The position numbers were made by a program, and so were the translations under genes. Under the pieces are notes generated by a model that saw nothing but the letters and a program-made list of their open reading frames with translations, made no database searches and had not been told where the DNA came from. A DNA stretch of 64,000 nucleotides from Stygiolobus azoricus (GTDB lineage: Archaea; Thermoproteota; Thermoprotei_A; Sulfolobales; Sulfolobaceae): NCBI RefSeq assembly GCF_009729035.1, contig NZ_CP045483.1, positions 1,138,001 to 1,202,000 of the forward strand. The letters run 5' to 3'. The stretch's first letter is position 1, and each line of letters starts with the position of its first letter. Below, in pieces: positions 8,537 to 16,922 of the stretch.

Positions 8537-9072
8537 TGAAGAGGATAGCTATAGTGGGTGTGGGTAATAGGATAATGGGTGATGACGGCCTAGGTTCGTA
8601 TTTGGCACAAGCTATGCAGGGCAACGTAGAAGGTGCTGATGTAATAGATCTGGGCAGTGCCGGAGTAAATGCGATAGACTACCTGAAAGAATACGACATA
8701 ATTATTATCCTCGACGCAGTAGCGGTAGATCAAGAAGGTGTTTATGTTTCTGAGGAAAAAATTGATGAAGAGGATGCAGATCAGGTTACGTCAACGGTCT
8801 TGGACATGCAAATTTCTGGATCCCACGGTATGGGGATCCAGAGTATTCTTTTTATCCTGAAACTAATGGGCTACAACCCTAAAATTTTCATTATAGGACA
8901 TAGACCCTACGTCTTAGAACCTATGAACGGAATTTCAGAGAAGTTAAAGGAGAAAGTACCCCAAATACTTGATGCACTTAAAGATGTATTGAAGCCCTAT
9001 AATGTTAAGATAGATAAAGAAAGAGTGTTAAAGAATTTTGAGGAGGTGATTAGCTCTGATAGACCTTTCTAG
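8536..9072 (+). CDS. [NiFe] hydrogenase maturation protease (peptidase M52)
   Basis: Starting at ATG 8536 (TGATG overlap) the product reads MKRIAIVGVGNRIMGDDGLG, the M52 hallmark, followed by DVIDLGSAG, IIIILDAVAV and SGSHGMGI. These supply the conserved Asp (GDDG), second Asp (DLGSAG/LDAV) and His (GSHG) that bind the large-subunit nickel before the C-terminal peptide is cut. The expected substrate is the large subunit at 12002-13534, which keeps a 16-residue tail after DPCSACAVH. Length, about 178 residues, is normal. It sits at the end of a gene chain starting at 7772. Confidence 0.85.
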   Translation: MKRIAIVGVGNRIMGDDGLGSYLAQAMQGNVEGADVIDLGSAGVNAIDYLKEYDIIIILDAVAVDQEGVYVSEEKIDEEDADQVTSTVLDMQISGSHGMGIQSILFILKLMGYNPKIFIIGHRPYVLEPMNGISEKLKEKVPQILDALKDVLKPYNVKIDKERVLKNFEEVISSDRPF

Positions 9073-9721
9073 TAATAGAAATAGTATTGCGGAAATAGTA
9101 GGAGAGATCCCTATAACGCCCTATTGCTGTCTAGTATGAATATGTGGTTAGAGAGAGAAGTTTGCAAAGGTTGCAGAAGAAATACCAGAAGCAAAGACAC
9201 TTTACATGTTTTTACCGTCTGATGTGATCTTATCATTAATTTTCAATGAGAAGGTGAAGATTGGTCAGTTGAAGATAAGCATTTCTAAGCCAAGTGTAAT
9301 CTTGTCACCTTATTATGTAACCAAGACACTAAAGGAATGGGACTTGATAGCACATGAGGTGAAGGTATTTAAGGATGAGGTGTTGGCCAACTCGAGAGAG
9401 GACATATGCAAGAACGAGAAAGTCGTAGTGTCACAGTATGATATCTCCAAGAGGTTAATGGACAAAAAGTTCGTAGCGTCATGTGGGGTCGAGTTCAAGC
9501 CCCCTTATTATTTCGTACCCTCTAACGAGAGGCTAGATATAGCCCTTGAAGGTGCGGTAACAGTATTATATAAGTCTGAAGCCGACAGACTAAAGGTTAA
9601 TTACATACAGACGGGGCTAACCATAGATTTCCATGTATCACTGTTTAAGAATTTCTCCAACCACGAAGTAAAGTTATATGAGGGTTTAAAGAATATTTTT
9701 CAGGTGAAAAATAATAGTTGA
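9058..9721 (+). pseudogene. Hydrogenase-locus hypothetical gene with two apparent frameshifts
   Basis: Only 9206-9721 (171 residues, from MFLPSDVILSLIFN) is open, but in-frame sequence upstream (KFAKVAEEIPEAKTLY) extends it. Further upstream pieces lie in other frames: IDLSSNRNSIAEIVGEIP at about 9058-9115, then LLLSSMNMWLERE at about 9121-9159. Joined, they give a smooth protein of roughly 220 residues that would begin just after the M52 gene. Two single-base shifts near 9115 and 9160 break it. The alternative is a shorter real gene starting at 9206 with chance frames upstream. Family unknown; a cysteine at residue 95 (VASCGVEF) is the only notable residue. Confidence 0.5.
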
Positions 9722-9734
9722 GTGCTATAAGATA

Positions 9735-11957
9735 GTGATCACGGGCATAGTACAAGGTGTAGGATTCAGGCCCTTTATATTCAGGATAGCTAAGAGGAGC
9801 GGAGTGAAAGGATACGTTAAGAACATGGGAGGAAGTGAAGTAGAAGTCCTAATACAAGGAGACAAACAAAATATTGGTAAGTTCATGGAGTCTCTCTTTA
9901 AAGACGTTCCAGAAGTCGCCAAAATAGATAAAATCATAACAGAAGAGACTGAATGCGGTGACTGGAAAGATTTCTTTATACTTCCCAGTGGTACTTACGT
10001 AAAAGAGCCTAGCCAAATACCTCCAGACTTTGCAGTATGTGAGGACTGTATGAGGGAAGTGCTCAACCCTCAGGACAGAAGGTATAGATACCCCTTCAAC
10101 AGTTGCGTGAAGTGTGGTCCCAGGTTTTCTATGATGTACACAATCCCTTATGACCGGGAAAACACTTCCATGAGGGACTTTCCCCTTTGTAAAGAATGTG
10201 AGAGAGAATATCATAATCCGGAAGACGAGAGGAGATTTGACGCTCAGGGAATAAGTTGTCCTATATGTGGTCCCAGACTATTTCTATCTACAATAGAAGG
10301 AGAGATTATAGACGGAGATCCCATAAAAACTACGGCTAAACTTATCTCCGAGGGCTATATAATAGCAGTAAAGGGAATAGGCGGATTTCATATCGTAGTT
10401 GACCCACTCAACGATGACGTAGTGTTAAAGCTCAGGAAGAGGAAAAACAGACCCCAACAGCCCTTTGCTGTAATGGCACAGTCGCTCGAGATAATCGAAA
10501 ATTACGCTATAGTAAATGAAAAGGAGAAGGAGCTTCTAACTTCTCCTCAAAGACCTATTGTTCTGCTGAAGAAGAGAGAGGATGGTGAGTCATTATCTAA
10601 ATATGTTTCACCGGGCCTCGATCGTGAGGGATTCTTTCTTTTTTACACACCCCTTCATTACCTTCTGTTGGAAGAATTTCCTCCGCACCTCTTTATAGCC
10701 ACGAGCGGTAACAAACACGGCTTTCCCATGTGTGTTGACGAGCAATGTGTTAAGGAGAAACTGAAAGACGTTGTAGACTATGTCCTATACCACAATCGGA
10801 AAATTGTTAACCGTGTGGACGACAGCATGATCAGGGTCTCCAATGGTAGGCCGCTTCTGTTGAGGAGGAGTAGGGGTTATGCCCCCTTATGGATACAGCT
10901 GAAGAATAAGGCCTTACACCATGATATATTAGCACTGGGTGCGGAGCTTCAGAATGCTGGGGCTGTAGCATTTAAGGACAAGGTAATCCTAACTCCTTAC
11001 ATCGGTGATACCGATGAATATTCAACTCTAATTGACTTAGAGAACTACGTCTTAAAGTTCGTCACAATGTATTCTCTCAAACCTAAAGTTGTTGTAGTTG
11101 ACAAGAATCCCGCTTATCAGAGTGTATACTTGGGAGAAAAGCTTGCGGAGAAGTTCTCAGCTAAAGTAGTAAAGGTTCAACACCATGTAGCCCATATCCT
11201 GAGTGTTGCTGCAGAAAACGGTATTGAGAGTGGTGTCGGTATAGCCATTGACGGTATAGGTTACGGGGATGATGGCAACGGTTGGGGAGGAGAGGTGATT
11301 AAATTTGAGGGTGTAAAATACGAGAGAAAACACCACCTGAAATATGTGCCTTATGTTGGAGGTGATGTTAATGCTCTAAGACCTAGGAGGATGTTGGCGA
11401 TGTTTTTGTCAACTTTTATGGATTGGAATGAGGCCGGAAAGATAGCTGGAATAAAGGAAGAAGAGGCGAGATTGTTGGAAAAAATTACAAAGAAGCCCGG
11501 TTTAATGACGTCGAGTACGGGGAGGTTCTTAGACGCAGTTTCTGCTTTTCTCAACGTGTGTGACCAGAGAACTTACGAAGGCGAACCGGCCATAAAGTTA
11601 GAGGCTTCCGCGAGAGGCGGTAAATTGCTCGACTTAGATATTAAGGTTGTGGGTGAGGAGATAGACACTCCTAGTGTCTTCAAATGGCTCATTGAAAACA
11701 GGGGGAGATATAGAATAAATGACATAGCTTATACTGTCCAGTATAGGCTCGGAGAGGCTCTAATTAAGACGGCGTTGAAATACGGAGACAAGGTAATAGT
11801 GTCGGGTGGAGCAGCAGTGAATGAGTACATCTTAAAGGGTATGATGGAGAACAGTGAAGGAGCTGAGATAATTCTACCGAGGAAAGTTCCGCCTAATGAC
11901 GGAGGAATAGCTTTAGGACAAGCCTATTACTACGCTTTAATTAATGATACTTCTTAA
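9735..11957 (+). CDS. hypF: Carbamoyltransferase HypF
   Basis: HypF makes the thiocarboxamide on HypE that becomes the cyanide ligands of the [NiFe] site. All four regions are present in order: acylphosphatase-like domain (GIVQGVGFRPF, residues 1-85), two C-x2-C...C-x2-C zinc fingers starting at CEDCMREV (about 100-175), a YrdC-like domain (VKGIGGFH and RKRKNRPQQPFAVM), and a Kae1-like C-terminal domain with QHHVAH and AIDGIGYGDDGNGWGGE. The length of 740 residues is normal. The start is GTG 9735 by homology with the acylphosphatase start; no ATG is available. It converges with the large-subunit gene (44 bp gap). Confidence 0.93.
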   Translation: MITGIVQGVGFRPFIFRIAKRSGVKGYVKNMGGSEVEVLIQGDKQNIGKFMESLFKDVPEVAKIDKIITEETECGDWKDFFILPSGTYVKEPSQIPPDFAVCEDCMREVLNPQDRRYRYPFNSCVKCGPRFSMMYTIPYDRENTSMRDFPLCKECEREYHNPEDERRFDAQGISCPICGPRLFLSTIEGEIIDGDPIKTTAKLISEGYIIAVKGIGGFHIVVDPLNDDVVLKLRKRKNRPQQPFAVMAQSLEIIENYAIVNEKEKELLTSPQRPIVLLKKREDGESLSKYVSPGLDREGFFLFYTPLHYLLLEEFPPHLFIATSGNKHGFPMCVDEQCVKEKLKDVVDYVLYHNRKIVNRVDDSMIRVSNGRPLLLRRSRGYAPLWIQLKNKALHHDILALGAELQNAGAVAFKDKVILTPYIGDTDEYSTLIDLENYVLKFVTMYSLKPKVVVVDKNPAYQSVYLGEKLAEKFSAKVVKVQHHVAHILSVAAENGIESGVGIAIDGIGYGDDGNGWGGEVIKFEGVKYERKHHLKYVPYVGGDVNALRPRRMLAMFLSTFMDWNEAGKIAGIKEEEARLLEKITKKPGLMTSSTGRFLDAVSAFLNVCDQRTYEGEPAIKLEASARGGKLLDLDIKVVGEEIDTPSVFKWLIENRGRYRINDIAYTVQYRLGEALIKTALKYGDKVIVSGGAAVNEYILKGMMENSEGAEIILPRKVPPNDGGIALGQAYYYALINDTS

Positions 11958-12001
11958 CGTTTTTAATCTGGCTAACTCAGTGAGATGACGTCTATAGTCC
12001 T

Positions 12002-13534
12002 TTATGGAACCGCTTGTATACTAACAATCTTCTCTCCCTTCTTGTTGAAAATGTGGACTGCACAAGCTGAACACGGATCAAAACTCCTTACTACCCTGAG
12101 TACGTCAAGGCCTGTTACACCGGTCTCCTCTGTTACCTTCTGTCCTACTATTGACTTCTCTACTGGTCCACCCTTGCTGAAGTTTCTGTCCGTGGGAGTA
12201 ATTATCTCGTAACGTTGTATAACCCCTTGTTTTGCGATCATCCAGTGAGCGTTTCCTCCTCTCGGTGCGTCATGTGCCCCCACAGCCATTTCGCTCTCTT
12301 TACCTAAAGAGAATGTCTTGAAGTTCCTACTCACCTCTACATTAAGCAAATACTCTGCCAGAAAAGCGACTGTAAAAACCCTTGCGAAAAACCTCTCCAT
12401 AACGTCGTTACTTTTATACTCCCACTCCTCATCAAAAGCTTTAGGCTTTCCTTTTATTTTTCTATAAGCGTATAACCTAGCTATATCTCCGGTAGTGGGT
12501 AGAAACTCTTCTTTACCAATATTCTGTCTTACGTGAAATAAGTAGTTCCTCCCAGAGACTTTAAGCCGAGTCTCTTTGTTCCAAGGGTGCCTTTCATCGA
12601 CTTCATTCCCTAAAGAGTCTCTTTCAATGCTCCTTGTCCACTTCTCATAAGGAGTTCCTTCAACGTCCACCCTCACTCCTAACAGTATTTCCCTAAGGTC
12701 TCGTGAAACTATTTCCCCTCCTTTGACTAACGCGGGAGGGAAATACCTCTTCGAAGCCCAGTAACTCATGTTTTCATAAGTAGCGTCATACTCGTGGGGT
12801 TCTAATAAACCGTAAGTTATGAAGTCTTCACCTATATCCTTGTACATACCGACGAAAAACTCCCTCAGCTCTTTTGCTACGTAAAGTAATCTGTCAATAT
12901 CCCCTTTTATGCCTTTTATGCCATCCTTAATTTTCTGATCTGCGTTTTGATCTCTGATTTCGAGACCTCCAGCCCGTAATGAAACAGGTTGCGGGTATCT
13001 CAACCATATCAAGGTTGCCATCTCTCTGATCTTAGTCTGGACTTTCAGCGCTGTCTTATATATTTCCCCGCTAAAGTAGAGCTGTTGCAGTAAGTCTGAG
13101 ACCCTAACGTAACCGTGTCTATCCTTATATGTACAATAGGTTTCCTTCGCCTTATTGAACAAGGAGGGATTATAACGGGATACAAAGTTCGAAGAAAAAT
13201 CTATAGCCTCAAACATAAATGCCACTACTACGTTATTATACATTATGTCGGCTAAAGAATAGGCTATATTCCTGAAGTCTATATACCCCTCACTCGGATA
13301 AACACCCTTAGCCATCTCTAACGTCTCCGTCGATACTAATGCGTGAGTTGCACCGCATACTCCGCAGATCTTTTCTGTAAGGTTAGGGGCTAGCTCTACC
13401 TTTTTACTCTTCAAAAGTATCTCAAAGCCCCTGAACATGGTTATCTCTACGTTAGCCTCAGTGTAGACATTACCGTCAATTTTGACGTCTACGCCCAGAT
13501 GACCTTCGACCCTTGTGATGGGCTCTAATTTCAA
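12002..13534 (-). CDS. [NiFe] hydrogenase large (catalytic) subunit
   Basis: A 510-residue catalytic subunit. MKLEPITRVEGHLGVDV is the classic N-terminus; the first nickel ligand pair is in EKICGVCGATH (C57, C60), and the second in DPCSACAVH (C488, C491). A 16-residue tail IFNKKGEKIVSIQAVP after H494 is the expected protease-removed peptide. The ARGGNAHWMI and YEIITPTDRNFSKGG strands near the end are typical. The start overlaps the small-subunit stop by 4 bp, so both are made from one minus-strand transcript. Physiological group (for example 2e or another oxygen-tolerant uptake type) cannot be fixed by eye. Confidence 0.93.
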   Translation of the reverse strand: MKLEPITRVEGHLGVDVKIDGNVYTEANVEITMFRGFEILLKSKKVELAPNLTEKICGVCGATHALVSTETLEMAKGVYPSEGYIDFRNIAYSLADIMYNNVVVAFMFEAIDFSSNFVSRYNPSLFNKAKETYCTYKDRHGYVRVSDLLQQLYFSGEIYKTALKVQTKIREMATLIWLRYPQPVSLRAGGLEIRDQNADQKIKDGIKGIKGDIDRLLYVAKELREFFVGMYKDIGEDFITYGLLEPHEYDATYENMSYWASKRYFPPALVKGGEIVSRDLREILLGVRVDVEGTPYEKWTRSIERDSLGNEVDERHPWNKETRLKVSGRNYLFHVRQNIGKEEFLPTTGDIARLYAYRKIKGKPKAFDEEWEYKSNDVMERFFARVFTVAFLAEYLLNVEVSRNFKTFSLGKESEMAVGAHDAPRGGNAHWMIAKQGVIQRYEIITPTDRNFSKGGPVEKSIVGQKVTEETGVTGLDVLRVVRSFDPCSACAVHIFNKKGEKIVSIQAVP

Positions 13535-14025
13535 CTTTTGCTACCCGTTACAGCATAGTATATTGCAGCAACCATCATCTTATCCGAAGCCGGACAGCCC
13601 GGTACCTCATATACTTGTTTTCCTAAATACTCCTTAATACCCACGTAACCTAATTCTCTGATAACCCCTCCGTTAACGGCACACGAACCTACGGCGATGA
13701 TAGCCTTGGCATTTTGACTCAGCCTCCTTATCAGTTCTCCACAAGTCATATCCCCTACATGACAGAGCTTTTCGTCCTTGGGTAAAGCCCCCTCAATTAC
13801 CAAAATGAAGTCTTGTTGTTGGAGGATCTCTCGTAGATATTCCTGGCCACTTCTTTCACCACTTATAATGGAAAACATCTTAAATGGTGAGGAGTGAAAG
13901 AAAATGTCTTCTAATGACTTACAACCCGATTTAAGTATCGACACACTTTCGCCGGAGCAGGACTGGGCTTCGATCCAAACTACATTACTCTTAAGAACTG
14001 TCTCTAAAGCTTCACAATAATCCAT
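13531..14025 (-). CDS. [NiFe] hydrogenase small subunit, compact form
   Basis: A 164-residue small subunit limited to the flavodoxin-like domain that carries the proximal [4Fe-4S] cluster. The third and fourth ligands are visible as GSCAVNGG (C114) and EVPGCPAS (C144). The first motif, normally CxxC, reads QSCSGESVS: C23 is kept but the second cysteine is Glu26. There is no C-terminal domain for medial and distal clusters, no ferredoxin domain and no Tat signal, so electrons must leave through another partner. Compact small subunits exist in groups 3d and 4; the Glu substitution is the unusual point. ATG at 14025 follows a TATA box at leaderless distance. Confidence 0.85.
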   Translation of the reverse strand: MDYCEALETVLKSNVVWIEAQSCSGESVSILKSGCKSLEDIFFHSSPFKMFSIISGERSGQEYLREILQQQDFILVIEGALPKDEKLCHVGDMTCGELIRRLSQNAKAIIAVGSCAVNGGVIRELGYVGIKEYLGKQVYEVPGCPASDKMMVAAIYYAVTGSKS

Positions 14026-14045
14026 AGAAAATTTTAGATTTACTG

Positions 14046-14054
14046 ATATTTAAA
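14046..14054 (-). promoter_or_regulatory. TATA box of the hydrogenase structural operon
   Basis: On the minus strand TTTAAATAT is centred about 25 bp upstream of the small-subunit ATG (14025), which would place transcription initiation at or next to the start codon, the leaderless arrangement common in Sulfolobales. Confidence 0.5.
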
Positions 14055-14062
14055 CTTGTGAG

Positions 14063-14075
14063 CCGGTTAAACGGG
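14063..14075. promoter_or_regulatory. Near-palindrome between divergent hydrogenase and hyp promoters
   Basis: CCGGTTAAACGGG is symmetric around its central A except for one mismatched pair. It lies directly upstream of the small-subunit TATA box, in the 162-bp gap between divergently transcribed structural and hypE genes, where a shared regulator could bind. Function is inference; short AT/GC palindromes also occur by chance. Confidence 0.25.
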
Positions 14076-14146
14076 CATATAATAAAATTTTTCATAATTA
14101 TATTGAAAAAAATAAAAATATTATTAAGATGATATTTTAGAACACA

Positions 14147-14156
14147 ATATTTAATA
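14147..14156 (+). promoter_or_regulatory. TATA box of the hypE-hypC-hypD operon
   Basis: ATATTTAATA at 14147-14156 lies about 36 bp upstream of the hypE ATG (14188). A short leader of around 10 nt would follow a start some 25 bp downstream. GGTGAT at 14165 is too far from the ATG to be a ribosome binding site. Confidence 0.45.
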
Positions 14157-14187
14157 AGTCCTGCGGTGATATTATAATGTAGCTACC

Positions 14188-15243
14188 ATGAGTGATCCAA
14201 AAAGTGTGATCACTAGACTGCACGGAGCTGGAGGAGCTTATATGCATAATCTCATTAAGGAATACTTCCTTCAACTCTACGACGGTTACGGAGAGGTCGG
14301 TCTTGATGTGCTTGATGACGGAGCGGTGATAAACGGTATAGTCTTTACAACGGATTCCTTCACAGTCAGACCCCTTTTCTTCAAAGGAGGAGATATCGGT
14401 AGACTTGCCGTAAGTGGGACTGTAAACGATATCGCCATGATGGGCGGGGATCCTATAGCCTTAAGCTTAGGAGTTGTAATAGAAGAAGGATTCCCCAAGA
14501 GTGATCTAGCTAAAATAGTTGAGAGCATAAAAAATACAGTAGAAGAAGCAGGGGTTCACATAGTCACTGGCGATACTAAAGTTATGGAGAAAGGATCTTT
14601 GGACAAAATGATTATCAACACCAGCGGTATAGGCGTTGCCTCAGACGCACTTAAATATAACTTCACCGTCCTCAGAAAGACCAGGCAGGTAAAGTACGAA
14701 TGGTTAGTCCCTATGAATTTACGTGATGGTGATAAGATCATAGTGTCGGGGAACATAGGCGATCATGCGATAGCAATACTTTCCTCTAGGCAGGGAATAG
14801 AGTTCGAAATAAATGTTGAGTCGGATGTAGCGCCGCTGAATAAGATGATGAAAGCTGTCCTCGAAGTAGGGGGAGTTGCCGACGCTAAAGACCCTACGCG
14901 GGGTGGGTTAGCAGACTTATTAAACGACTGGAGCGAAAAATCCGGCTTGGGAATTTACATAAGGGAGAACGATATACCGGTGAGGGAGGATGTCAGGAAC
15001 GCGATAGAGTTCTTGGGCTTAGATTTGATGGAGTTAGGGAATGAGGGGAAAGCTGTTTTAGCCGTTTCACCAGAGATGGCTCGAGACGTTTTAGATACAC
15101 TACATAAGACGCCCTGGGGTAAAAACGCTGCTATAATAGGTGAAGTCAGAAAGGATATTCAAGGAGTTATCTTAGAAACAGCTGTAGGAGGAAAGAGACT
15201 TGTCACAAGACCAGTAGGTGATCCCGTCCCAAGAATTTGTTAG
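14188..15243 (+). CDS. hypE: Hydrogenase maturation factor HypE
   Basis: HypE is the AIR-synthase-fold ATPase that accepts the carbamoyl group from HypF on its C-terminal cysteine and dehydrates it to a thiocyanate donor for the iron cyanides. The protein has the expected 351 residues, with VITRLHGAGGAYMHNLI, TTDSFTVRPLFFKGGDIG, GTVNDIAMMGGDP, GDTKVM and DPTRGGL, and ends in PVGDPVPRIC with the obligatory terminal Cys. First gene of a packed operon with the zinc protein, hypC, hypD and an aldolase-like gene. Confidence 0.95.
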   Translation: MSDPKSVITRLHGAGGAYMHNLIKEYFLQLYDGYGEVGLDVLDDGAVINGIVFTTDSFTVRPLFFKGGDIGRLAVSGTVNDIAMMGGDPIALSLGVVIEEGFPKSDLAKIVESIKNTVEEAGVHIVTGDTKVMEKGSLDKMIINTSGIGVASDALKYNFTVLRKTRQVKYEWLVPMNLRDGDKIIVSGNIGDHAIAILSSRQGIEFEINVESDVAPLNKMMKAVLEVGGVADAKDPTRGGLADLLNDWSEKSGLGIYIRENDIPVREDVRNAIEFLGLDLMELGNEGKAVLAVSPEMARDVLDTLHKTPWGKNAAIIGEVRKDIQGVILETAVGGKRLVTRPVGDPVPRIC

Positions 15244-15252
15244 GTGGTACCA

Positions 15253-15504
15253 ATGGCAAGGTTAGTTTGTCTTGATTGTGGGCACGTAGAAAAAGTCCCA
15301 CTGCATTGCAACAAGGAAATGACGTATGAATTGAAGGGTAACTTCAGGAAATACGAATACCTAAAGTGTGATGTATGTGGCTATGAGATTACGATGCCTC
15401 TTCACTGTTCTATCCCGATGCTTTACGTAGATGAAGACTACCTACCAGTTTCTAAGCCCAGTAAAAGCGAGCTAGAAGAGATTAGGAAAATTTACGGTGG
15501 TTGA
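15253..15504 (+). CDS. Small double zinc-knuckle protein in the hyp operon
   Basis: An 83-residue protein from ATG 15253 (GGTGG eight bases upstream; a GTG at 15244 directly after the hypE stop is possible). It has two related halves, LVCLDCGHVEKVPLHCNKEM and LKCDVCGYEITMPLHCSIPM, each with C-x2-C-G...P-L-H-C, suggesting two metal sites. It is not HypA: the N-terminal MHE nickel-binding segment and single C4 zinc loop are missing. Because hypA is not visible in the window, it may substitute for the HypA zinc domain or deliver metal, but that is context-based inference. Confidence 0.65.
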   Translation: MARLVCLDCGHVEKVPLHCNKEMTYELKGNFRKYEYLKCDVCGYEITMPLHCSIPMLYVDEDYLPVSKPSKSELEEIRKIYGG

Positions 15505-15505
15505 C

Positions 15506-15778
15506 ATGTGTGTTGCATATCCAGGTAAGGTAATAGAAATAAACGGTGAATTCGCAAAGGTGGACTTCGGAGGGACAGTGAAGGACAACGTGTTGATATC
15601 GTTGGTAAACGCCAAGGTAGGAGACTACGTATTAGTTCACGCAGGTTATGCCATTCAAATAGTGGACGAAGAAGAGGCTAGGAAGACAATAGAGTTATGG
15701 GAAGAGATGACAAAAGAATTAGACGAAGAACAAAAAAGAAGAGATTTATACGAGGCGATAGGTGGTAAAGGTGAGTAG
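15506..15778 (+). CDS. hypC: Hydrogenase maturation chaperone HypC
   Basis: The start is fixed at ATG 15506 by function: HypC needs Cys2, and the product reads MCVAYPGKVIEINGEFAKVD. Cys2 carries the Fe(CN)2CO unit with HypD and contacts the large-subunit precursor. DFGG, the DYVLVHAGYAIQIVDEEEA strand-helix and total length of 90 residues are typical for HypC/HupF. The 3' end overlaps hypD by 8-17 bp depending on the hypD start. Compare the Cys-less paralogue at 19992. Confidence 0.93.
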   Translation: MCVAYPGKVIEINGEFAKVDFGGTVKDNVLISLVNAKVGDYVLVHAGYAIQIVDEEEARKTIELWEEMTKELDEEQKRRDLYEAIGGKGE

Positions 15779-16922
15779 CGAGAACAAACAGAATCAAGAA
15801 AGACTCCCCCAGATTTTGAAGTATTACAGAAACCCAACCCTAGCGAAGGCGATAGTGGAGAAAATTAACGATCTAGCAAAGAAAATACAAGAGGATATAG
15901 CCATAATGCACGTTTGCGGTTCTCACGAATGGACAATAACCCATTACGGCATAAGGTCACTCTTACCAGATAATGTTCAGATCAGGGCTGGCCCTGGTTG
16001 TCCAGTGTGCATAACCCCGGCTACAGATATAGACGATGCGGTAAAACTTGCCTTAGACGGTGTGGTAGTCGTAACCTACGGCGACATGAGCAGGAGTAAA
16101 GGAACTAAGATGAGCCTACAAGACGCAAAAGCTTTGGGAGCTGACGTAAGAGTGATATATGGTGTCCAGGACGCTGTAGCGATGGCAAGAAAAGAGCCAA
16201 ACAAAGAGTTTCTGTTCTTCGCCGTAGGTATGGACACTACTGCACCAGCTACAGCCTTCGAGGTACTCAAGGGAGTACCAAGGAACTTGAGCTTCCTAGT
16301 TTCATACAGATACACACCTTCAATTCAGGGCTCTGTAATGGAGTCAAACGTTCTAGGGATAGACGCTTTCATTTCAGCTGGCCATTCGGCAACCATTACC
16401 GGGATGAAACCTTATTACGAGTACTTCCTGAGGACTAAAAAACCTGTAGTTTTCTCAGGTTTTGAGCCCATTGACGTCCTTCTTTCAATTTACATGCTAT
16501 TAAGGCAGATCTATGAGGGCAAGCCGATGTTAGAGAACGAGTATACTAGGGCTGTGACTTGGGAAGGGAACGTTAAAGCTCAGGAGGTGATGGAGAGAGT
16601 CTTCGATCTAGAGGACGGTTACGTTAGGGGGGTAGCTATATTTCCCAAGGCAGGCTTTAGGTTGAAGGATGAGTTCAAGGAAGTCGATGCAAGGGAGAGG
16701 TATGGGTTGAGGAAGGGGATTTCAACTAAGGACGAATATGTTGCTGGAGCAAGATGTGGTGAAGTAGTGATGGGTCTAATAGATCCCCCAGAATGCCCGC
16801 TTTATATGAAGACTTGTACCCCGGAAGACCCTAAGGGGTCTCCTATGGTATCTCAGGAGGGGACTTGTTGGATATGGGCTCACCACAAGATACTCAACTA
16901 CGTTCCCAGATGTAAGAGGTGA
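15762..16922 (+). CDS. hypD: Hydrogenase maturation scaffold HypD
   Basis: HypD, with HypC, assembles the Fe(CN)2CO moiety. Diagnostic motifs are present: IMHVCGSHEWTI (iron-binding Cys), GPGCPVCITP, GDMSRSKG, FFAVGMDTTAPATA, SGFEPIDVL, and the C-terminal [4Fe-4S] cysteines in GARCGEV, PECPLYMKTCTP and GTCWIW. Length of 386 residues at GTG 15762, or 383 from GTG 15771, is normal. The gene is coupled to hypC and to the next gene, whose GTG lies inside the final codons. Confidence 0.95.
   Translation: MVKVSSENKQNQERLPQILKYYRNPTLAKAIVEKINDLAKKIQEDIAIMHVCGSHEWTITHYGIRSLLPDNVQIRAGPGCPVCITPATDIDDAVKLALDGVVVVTYGDMSRSKGTKMSLQDAKALGADVRVIYGVQDAVAMARKEPNKEFLFFAVGMDTTAPATAFEVLKGVPRNLSFLVSYRYTPSIQGSVMESNVLGIDAFISAGHSATITGMKPYYEYFLRTKKPVVFSGFEPIDVLLSIYMLLRQIYEGKPMLENEYTRAVTWEGNVKAQEVMERVFDLEDGYVRGVAIFPKAGFRLKDEFKEVDARERYGLRKGISTKDEYVAGARCGEVVMGLIDPPECPLYMKTCTPEDPKGSPMVSQEGTCWIWAHHKILNYVPRCKR

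Noticed and set aside
9849-10214. 121-codon minus-strand frame inside hypF
   Set aside because: Overlaps fully conserved HypF zinc-finger sequence; no independent protein features.
15244-15504. Naming the zinc protein HypA because it lies between hypE and hypC
   Set aside because: It lacks the MHE nickel site and has two C-x2-C...HC halves instead of one C4 loop; family differs.
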